A stretch of 7,100 nucleotides of DNA from Planctomycetota bacterium (GTDB taxonomy: Bacteria > Planctomycetota > Phycisphaerae > WQYP01): assembly GCA_021826605.1 (NCBI GenBank), contig JAKAZF010000137.1, positions 1-7,100 of the forward strand. The letters are read 5' to 3'. A program made the translations under genes and the position numbers. Of the stretch, positions 1 to 5,295 are shown one piece after another; positions within the stretch are counted from its first letter, which is position 1, and the number at the start of each line of letters is the position of its first letter. Under the pieces are notes generated by a model. It did no database searches and had not been told where the DNA came from. It was given only the letters and a program-made list of their open reading frames with translations.

Positions 1-255
1 TGTTGCTTCCATGAGGGGGGAGGACCACGGATTTCACGGGTTAAAACGGATACGGGGGGCAACTTTCAACGTACAACGAGTCCCGTCGCGCCGGGGAACA
101 ACGAGCGATGGGAAATTTGTTTTGTGGGTGCGGGGGTATATGCGATAGCGAGATGGATTGGAGTATGGATTGGGCTGATGGTGCCGGCAACGTCAGCGTT
201 AGAAAGCCAAGGATCAGGGCCATGAAGGCCTTGCAGAATCTGTCACAGACCCATT
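1..255. other. Region downstream of the cluster without a supported gene
   Basis: No recognisable gene, RNA or mobile element is visible. A 60-codon minus-strand ORF (223 down to 41) begins MALILGFLTLTLPAPSAQS, which looks like a short hydrophobic leader, with AAGG 5 nt before its ATG. The remainder is Pro/Ser/Arg-rich and has no recognised domain, and the hydrophobic stretch lacks the usual basic n-region, so I do not call it a gene. On the plus strand there are G-runs near 14-20 and 54-59, and an imperfect 12-nt tandem repeat at 153-176 (ATGGATTGG twice). Confidence 0.5.
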
Positions 256-295
256 ATTCGATAATGCGGCGGCTGATGATGCGGCATTATCGAAT
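256..295 (-). terminator. 12-bp perfect inverted repeat at the gene-cluster 3' end, possible terminator or mRNA stabiliser
   Basis: ATTCGATAATGC at 256-267 is matched exactly by GCATTATCGAAT at 284-295, leaving a 16-nt loop. In the minus-strand transcript the first arm contains the last two sense codons and the TAA stop of the GH99-like gene. The stem is AT-rich and no U-tract follows it (AATGGG comes next), so it is not a classical factor-independent terminator. It could pause or protect the 3' end, or be a Rho-associated end. The inverted repeat is certain; its function is inference. Confidence 0.4.
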
Positions 296-2179
296 TTTGG
301 CCCGGTAATAAAAGCGAAACGGTGGGCCGCAGTCGCCGTTGAGATAAAAATCGGTCCAGCTTCCATTCTGCCGGATGTTGTCCGCCCACTTGAAATGAAT
401 TTCATTGGGCATAAAACCGGCGATCCCCAGAGCGGTTCGTGGAATGGCCATTTGCATTTGATCGCCCTGGATGCCAATACGCGCCCGCCCCACCGCCTGC
501 CACTGATATTTGCCGTTGACATTTCTTTCCACTACCGATGTGCGGCCATTGATAACACGCCGATCTATCACGTAGTTGTAGCCCATCCATGTTTTGCTGC
601 CTGGATGCGGAATATGCAAAAACAGCAGCATCCAGGACTTATCCCGCCAGGAAGTCAGCGCTTTGCGTGTTTTCACCCAGAAATAGACATTTTTGAGATC
701 GTATGTACATTTACTGGCCACAATATCATTGCGCCCCGTGTTGTTCACATAACGCCTGGTTCCCCAGCCCGGTGAATTGCGGTGCACCGCCAGGCCGACA
801 TTATTGGTAAACAGCGGTCCGATGTTTTTCCATTGAGAAAATGATCCGTTGACGGAAATCGTGGTTGGATGAACAAACGGCAAGGGTTCAACGCCCTTAT
901 AGCGCCGGATATACGAGATCATCTGATAATAATAGTTATCGCCAAAACCGCCATACAAGCCGCCTTTATCCGATCGCATCGGTTCGGCATCACGGCTGTA
1001 TTCGGGGCTGTATTCATCAATGAAAATCGGTGCCCCCTTATTCACCCAGTGGCCGGCGAAAAATTGCCGGCCAGGCTCGGGCCAACAGCCGGCAGTCCAT
1101 TCATTCCAGCCGGTAATAAACACAAACGATGGGTTAACTTTCAGCACATGTTGCCATTGTTGAGAGAAACACATTCCGCTCCCCGGGTGCTGTGAATCCA
1201 GAGGTGGCTCATGGCCGTTGAAATAGCTCCGTCCCGTGGTGGTATTGGCCCATCCGGCAACACAGGCCGGCATTTCCTCCGGAATGTGCGGATTGATATG
1301 CCATGAGTAAAGCCACGGATTAACTCCGGTATTATCACACCCCCACCTGTCTTTTCCGCCCGTCCAGGCCCAGCAATATCGCAACGTAAAGAAGTGTCGA
1401 ATGGTCGCCGGAAGCTTGCGCATATTGCCATGAATGAGCATCAGCGGTTTGCCGTCCCAGTAGAACCAGAGCTTTTTGGCCAAGCCGGTTTTATATATAT
1501 TCTTGTAATCGGCATTCCAGGCGCCATGTCCCGCAAAGCAGACGAAATCCGGCACCGCATTGCCCAGCGCCTTCATTCGCAACCAGGTTTTAAACAATGT
1601 TTTTTGAACACTGTTGAAATAGGTCGGCCCATTGGTGTTATCAAATATAACCGTATTGATCCCCGCATCGCCGAGCATCGCGGCGTGTTCACGCAAGACA
1701 AACGGATCGGAACTGATATAAAAGCCAAACAACGGCTTGCCCCACCAATGTTCAGAATTCAATGGGCCGATCACCGCATTCGGATTTTTTGCCAGTATGG
1801 CCGCATTATTCAAAATGGGATGACCGGGCTGACTATTGGCGGTGAAATAAAAGATCCCAACGGTTTTACCCGCCCTTGGCGGACCGACCTGGCGGAAGAC
1901 GGGCAGAACACGCCCCAATGCATCCACAGCGCCCCATGTATCCGGTCCGGCAACGGGGACATGTGTCATTCCAGTAGATGCCGATTGCGCCACCATACGG
2001 TGTGATGTGACCGGCAGCAGGCGAACGGGCGCTGCTGTCGCATCGAGTTGCGGGGCGCTGCGTCCCGGCGTTGCACCAACACCGACCGCCAATGCGACCA
2101 GAGCCGCTGCGGTCATTGCTGCGCGGTGACACGCGGCTAAACTGTTTTTTAACCAATGCATACTGGAAAACTTACTCAT
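287..2179 (-). CDS. Secreted GH99/GH71-like putative glycoside hydrolase with C-terminal beta-sandwich module
   Basis: I read a 630-aa exported protein starting at the ATG at 2179. A GGAG lies 6 nt upstream of that ATG, and a longer in-frame start at 2230 has no such site. Residues 1-36 look like a Sec signal peptide: basic n-region, hydrophobic AAMTAAALVALAVGVGA, likely cleavage after A36. Residues 95-430 resemble the GH99/GH71-like (WbsX-like) barrel proteins common in PVC bacteria and Bacteroidota. Supporting motifs are VGIFYF (107-112), HWWGKPLFGFY (144-154), DAGINTVIFD (171-180), GWNEWTAG (357-364), EYSRDAEPM (393-401) and GDNYYYQ (413-419). Residues 438-630 form a beta-rich domain opening with ISVNGSFSQW, like CBM9/DOMON-type modules. 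Classical GH99 enzymes have two catalytic Glu in an EWxE motif; here it reads EWTA, so the mechanism or substrate may differ. It is last in the putative operon. The fold-family call is fairly firm; the substrate is unknown. Confidence 0.82.
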   Translation of the reverse strand: MSKFSSMHWLKNSLAACHRAAMTAAALVALAVGVGATPGRSAPQLDATAAPVRLLPVTSHRMVAQSASTGMTHVPVAGPDTWGAVDALGRVLPVFRQVGPPRAGKTVGIFYFTANSQPGHPILNNAAILAKNPNAVIGPLNSEHWWGKPLFGFYISSDPFVLREHAAMLGDAGINTVIFDNTNGPTYFNSVQKTLFKTWLRMKALGNAVPDFVCFAGHGAWNADYKNIYKTGLAKKLWFYWDGKPLMLIHGNMRKLPATIRHFFTLRYCWAWTGGKDRWGCDNTGVNPWLYSWHINPHIPEEMPACVAGWANTTTGRSYFNGHEPPLDSQHPGSGMCFSQQWQHVLKVNPSFVFITGWNEWTAGCWPEPGRQFFAGHWVNKGAPIFIDEYSPEYSRDAEPMRSDKGGLYGGFGDNYYYQMISYIRRYKGVEPLPFVHPTTISVNGSFSQWKNIGPLFTNNVGLAVHRNSPGWGTRRYVNNTGRNDIVASKCTYDLKNVYFWVKTRKALTSWRDKSWMLLFLHIPHPGSKTWMGYNYVIDRRVINGRTSVVERNVNGKYQWQAVGRARIGIQGDQMQMAIPRTALGIAGFMPNEIHFKWADNIRQNGSWTDFYLNGDCGPPFRFYYRAKIR

Positions 2180-2271
2180 TGTTTTCTCCGGGGAGGAAGA
2201 CACAGCGCTACGCGCATACCATTGAACCAACTACTAACGCCATGGCGGGTGTTGAAATACTTGATAATCAT
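2176..2271 (-). CDS. Possible 31-codon leader ORF overlapping the GH99-like start by ATGA
   Basis: This ORF begins MIIKYFNTRHG and ends LPPRRKQ, and fills most of the gap between the GH78 and GH99-like genes. Its TGA shares bases with the GH99-like ATG in an ATGA overlap, typical of coupled translation. The ribosome site is weak: only GGA, in GGAAATCGGGT before the ATG. The frame is open further upstream inside the GH78 gene, which argues for a chance open frame. I recognise no family. Confidence 0.18.
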   Translation of the reverse strand: MIIKYFNTRHGVSSWFNGMRVALCLPPRRKQ

Positions 2272-2308
2272 ACCCGATTTCCGAGCGACGTCTTCAGGCC
2301 TGATCGTA
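2180..2308. other. Intergenic region between the GH78 and GH99-like genes
   Basis: This 129-nt gap holds the GH99-like ribosome site, the possible leader ORF, a perfect 10-bp palindrome CGCCATGGCG at 2238-2247 and a small GCGC-TAC-GCGC inverted repeat at 2205-2215. Neither repeat is followed by a T-run on the minus strand, so I see no factor-independent terminator. I see no convincing -35/-10 pair either, which fits cotranscription with the gene upstream. Confidence 0.5.
2186..2189 (-). promoter_or_regulatory. Shine-Dalgarno site that decides the GH99-like start
   Basis: On the minus strand GGAG is followed by AAAACA and then ATG, a 6-nt spacer. It selects the ATG at 2179, whose product begins directly with a plausible Sec signal, over the in-frame start 51 nt upstream, which would put an untypical 17-residue extension before the signal peptide. 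Confidence 0.75.
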
Positions 2309-5197
2309 TCACATATTCTCCAGTACTGATGTAAACCGATATTCTCCCGCCATGACGGAATAGATCGCATAATCACCGTCCATTCGCACGAATTGAACAT
2401 GGGGGTTCCGCGGAGCAAGAGGCTTACCGCTTTCGTTGACATCGGCACGATGATGGGCCGGAATGGCAACTTCCGCACTGGAATTGGGGGGAATGGTGAT
2501 ATTCCAAGTGAATCTTGCACCATCCTTTTGCCATTGACTGCGAATCATGCCGTACATACTCTGATAATCTGCACGCGCAAATTTTAATTGCCCGAAGTTG
2601 TGCGGACGCAACAGAAAATGCTTAAATCCGGGAGTGTTTTCAAAGGGGCGGATTCCGGCGATGCTTTCATGAAACCAGGCGGCAAAGCCACTCTGCATGG
2701 CATGGTTGTATGAGCAATCGATCTGCAGATGATCCAAGGGTGTATCATACTGTGTTTCCGGCCACGTGGTGTCACCGCGTGACAACATAAAACCATAACT
2801 CGGGTAATCAAGCTTTTTCATCATGCGATAGGTTAATGCATCATAACCATGCTCATTAAGAACCGTGTACAACGGACGGGAACCCAGAACACCGGTATTC
2901 GCATGATCGTTCCGCCCTTGAATATCCTGTGCCAAAGCGGCTGCCACCGCTTTTTCCTTGCCTTCAGGCACCAGACCAAATCGCAAGACTACCGCGTTGG
3001 CGGTTTGGGAACCATACCCGCCGGTGTGAGGATCATAGAAGGTCCGATGAAACGCGGCTTTCACCCGCGCCGCCTGGCGCTTAAACCATTTTTCATCAGA
3101 CGCGCGTTTCAATAATGCGGCGGCTTTGCTCATGATGTCAAGGCTGGCAAACTGCAAAGCGGTGGAAGTCAACGGCACCGGGCACGCGGGATTGGCACCG
3201 CCTGCCCCGGGCGGGCACCAGTCGCCGTAGCCATATTGCACAATGCCGTTTTTGCTGACGGCGGCGGATGCCACGAACTGAACCCAGCGCTTCATATGCG
3301 GATATTGCCTGATAAGCGTCGCAGAATCACCGTAATACAAATAGATGAACCAGGGGATGGCCACCAAAGCAGCACCCCAATCCGGATTGGCCTGACCGCA
3401 TAATCTTCGTCCGGTGGCAATATTGCAGGGCAAACCGGGCGACGCCCGGGTTCCCCAGGGTGTAGAACCTCCCCGCCCCAGCGTGGTGTCCATATCGCCC
3501 GCCAATTTATTCAGCAGCGGAGCCATGTTGAAATTACAAATTGCCGCCTGCGCGGAAATTTCCATATCCCCCAGCCAGGAACATTTTTCACGCTGCGGAC
3601 AATCTTCCGTAATGCTGTGCATGTTGCTTTCAAGCGTCCAGAGCGACGTTTTATAAATGCGATTCAACTGCGCATCAGAGCAGACAAAATCACCCCGTTT
3701 CTCCACGCCGGTGCGCAATTGGATCCCTTCCATAAAACTCAAGGCCGGTTTTCGTGTCAGACCACTAACCTCAACATATCGGAATCCATGATACGTAAAG
3801 CGTGGCCGCCATTGTTCACCTCCCCCTTTGCACACATATATTTCCGTCTGGACCACGCCGGTGGCAAACACACCGGTCGTCGCGGGATCAATGTGTGTTC
3901 CGTCCGGGGTCAGTATTTCCGCCATGCGCAGGGTAATTCGGGTTCCGGCAGGCTCGGAGATTTTCAATTGCACGCAACCGGCAAAATTCTGTCCCATATC
4001 CACAATCCATTTGCCGTCGGAGCAGGGGATAACAGGTTTTGGCCGGATGATGCGGACGTCCTCAATAGCCTGGATCACCTGGCTTTGCAATTTCACCGTC
4101 GGAGATTCAGCCACGCGCGCGATCTGCCAATGCTGATCGTCAAGGCCGGGGTCCGCCCAGCCGGGGATTTCAAGTCTGGCATCGTACGTCTCACCGGCGT
4201 AGACATTGTCAAAAAGTACCGGTCCGGTGGTGGCCCGCCAGGTGGAATCAGTGGCGATGGTGTCGGAAGATCCGTCAATGTATTCGATCACGCACTTCGC
4301 CCGCAATACTGGCTGTCCCCAGGCCAGCCATGCGGCCATAAAAGCAATATTCTGACCATAAAATCCGTTGCCCAGCATGACACCAATGGCATTACCGCCC
4401 TGCCGCAATTCGGCGGTCACGTCATGCGTGACATAAAACGCGCGGGCATCATAAGTGGTCATACCGGGATCCAACCGCTGATTTCCAATTCGTCTGCCGT
4501 TGATAAACAGTTCATAATATCCCAAGCCGCATATATACATACGGGCTTTGGATACCGCCTTACCAATGGAGAAGGCCTTGCGAAACAAGGGCGAGGGAAA
4601 CGTTTTTTTCATAATTGGCTTTTTCATGGAACTGGTTTGTACCGGGCGAAACACCAGCGGTGAGTTACGCGTATCGGCCGCCAGTTCAATCCATTGAGCC
4701 GGTTTCCAATCCACGGGCTTCAGCAGTCCCATCTCCCAGCTCGCCGCCGGTGCCCACGCGCTGACGTTCCCCTGCGCATCCCAGATCCGCACTGTCCAGA
4801 AGTATCGCTGCCCCGCCAGTAAAGCACTGCCATCGCAGGGGATTAAAACGCTCTGATCCGATGGAACATGACCTGAATTCCATATTTCCGCCTGATCCGG
4901 ATTCAACGACATCAGATGCCTGGAAACCAGTATCTGATAACCGGTTTGCCGGTCGCCGCGTTGGGTTGATTGCATCATCCAGCTTAGCCGGGGATGCAGA
5001 GAATCAACGCCCAGCGGATTAACAAGATATTCGCAGGTCAAATGCGTTGGCCGCGGGTTTTCCTTCTTTCCACCACGGGCTTGGGTACGCATGGCACCAC
5101 CGGCCACCAGGGCCAGGGCCGCGGTCTTGATGACCCCACGCCGCGACACCACCTTGTACGCGGGCTTAATTTCCGATAATGATGCACCGTCAGTCAT
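2309..5197 (-). CDS. Tat-exported GH78 alpha-L-rhamnosidase
   Basis: This 962-aa protein should remove non-reducing terminal alpha-L-rhamnose by an inverting mechanism, outside the cytoplasm. The N-terminus has a textbook twin-arginine motif, SRRGVIK (18-24), followed by a hydrophobic AALALVAGGA stretch. The GH78 order is complete: Ig/fibronectin-like domain about 50-158 (LTCEYLVNPLGVDSLHPRLSW), N-terminal rhamnosidase beta domain about 203-373 (GLGYYELFINGRRIG, LDPGMTTYDAR), a further beta domain about 383-490 (VDMGQNFAGCV), (alpha/alpha)6 catalytic domain about 500-850, and a C-terminal beta domain to about 935. In DCPQREKCSWLGD, D532, E537 and D544 have the spacing of the acidic triad of characterised GH78 enzymes. 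E814 in GDTTWPE aligns with the general-base Glu of the family's GATTIWE motif. AGAGGTG lies 8 nt before the ATG, favouring it over an in-frame GTG at 5203 only 2 nt from that site. Length is normal for the family, with no frameshift. Linkage and polymer specificity cannot be read from sequence. Confidence 0.95.
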   Translation of the reverse strand: MTDGASLSEIKPAYKVVSRRGVIKTAALALVAGGAMRTQARGGKKENPRPTHLTCEYLVNPLGVDSLHPRLSWMMQSTQRGDRQTGYQILVSRHLMSLNPDQAEIWNSGHVPSDQSVLIPCDGSALLAGQRYFWTVRIWDAQGNVSAWAPAASWEMGLLKPVDWKPAQWIELAADTRNSPLVFRPVQTSSMKKPIMKKTFPSPLFRKAFSIGKAVSKARMYICGLGYYELFINGRRIGNQRLDPGMTTYDARAFYVTHDVTAELRQGGNAIGVMLGNGFYGQNIAFMAAWLAWGQPVLRAKCVIEYIDGSSDTIATDSTWRATTGPVLFDNVYAGETYDARLEIPGWADPGLDDQHWQIARVAESPTVKLQSQVIQAIEDVRIIRPKPVIPCSDGKWIVDMGQNFAGCVQLKISEPAGTRITLRMAEILTPDGTHIDPATTGVFATGVVQTEIYVCKGGGEQWRPRFTYHGFRYVEVSGLTRKPALSFMEGIQLRTGVEKRGDFVCSDAQLNRIYKTSLWTLESNMHSITEDCPQREKCSWLGDMEISAQAAICNFNMAPLLNKLAGDMDTTLGRGGSTPWGTRASPGLPCNIATGRRLCGQANPDWGAALVAIPWFIYLYYGDSATLIRQYPHMKRWVQFVASAAVSKNGIVQYGYGDWCPPGAGGANPACPVPLTSTALQFASLDIMSKAAALLKRASDEKWFKRQAARVKAAFHRTFYDPHTGGYGSQTANAVVLRFGLVPEGKEKAVAAALAQDIQGRNDHANTGVLGSRPLYTVLNEHGYDALTYRMMKKLDYPSYGFMLSRGDTTWPETQYDTPLDHLQIDCSYNHAMQSGFAAWFHESIAGIRPFENTPGFKHFLLRPHNFGQLKFARADYQSMYGMIRSQWQKDGARFTWNITIPPNSSAEVAIPAHHRADVNESGKPLAPRNPHVQFVRMDGDYAIYSVMAGEYRFTSVLENM

Positions 5198-5237
5198 TGT
5201 CACAACACCTCTTGAAACTGGGACATCCGCATCGCAT
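5190..5237 (-). CDS. Possible 15-codon Cys-rich leader peptide overlapping the GH78 start
   Basis: A short ORF, MRCGCPSFKRCCDND, lies in the gap between the TIM-barrel and GH78 genes. AAGGA sits 4 nt before its ATG within an A-rich stretch, a usable if slightly close ribosome site. Its TGA lies just inside the GH78 gene, overlapping it by 8 nt in another frame, an arrangement that permits translational coupling. Four of its 15 residues are Cys, including a CC pair. Short ORFs arise easily by chance and no conservation can be tested here, so this is a candidate only. Confidence 0.28.
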   Translation of the reverse strand: MRCGCPSFKRCCDND

Positions 5238-5295
5238 ATTTTCCTTTTTTAATGTTCTATCATGGCGTGTCCGCACTGGACGCGGATTGACCACG
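5198..5295. other. Intergenic region between the TIM-barrel and GH78 genes
   Basis: This 98-nt gap contains, in minus-strand order, two mutually exclusive short hairpins just after the upstream stop (TCCGC with GCGGA, or GTCC with GGAC, between 5271 and 5286), an A-rich tract near 5245-5250, and the Cys-rich short ORF. On the transcribed strand the homopolymer is A, not U, so this is not a terminator for the upstream gene. No clear promoter is seen. Confidence 0.45.
5206..5212 (-). promoter_or_regulatory. Shine-Dalgarno site for the GH78 gene
   Basis: AGAGGTG on the minus strand sits 8 nt before the ATG at 5197 and only 2 nt before the alternative GTG at 5203, so the ATG is the better start. 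The site lies inside the short upstream ORF at 5190-5237, so ribosomes translating that ORF would cross it. Confidence 0.7.

Noticed and set aside
153..176. ATGGATTGG repeated twice as a start of a tandem-repeat or CRISPR-like array
   Set aside because: There are only two imperfect 12-nt units and no further copies or spacers, so it is probably chance.
1394..2005. 203-codon plus-strand ORF opposite the GH99-like gene
   Set aside because: It is antisense to conserved GH99-like motifs, has no convincing ribosome site and no recognised domain, so it is a shadow.
2176..2300. EDVARKSG string resembling the LacI-type helix-turn-helix start
   Set aside because: Only a few residues match, no start codon precedes it in the gap, and the following residues do not continue the LacI pattern.
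3617..4663. 348-codon plus-strand ORF opposite the rhamnosidase gene
   Set aside because: It lies wholly antisense to a well-supported GH78 gene whose motifs run through the same interval. Its protein shows no recognisable motif and is explained as a codon-bias shadow.
5242..5290. Hairpin plus homopolymer run as a terminator between the TIM-barrel and GH78 genes
   Set aside because: On the transcribed (minus) strand the run is A, not U, the hairpins are short and about 20 nt away, and no convergent plus-strand gene would use the T-run.
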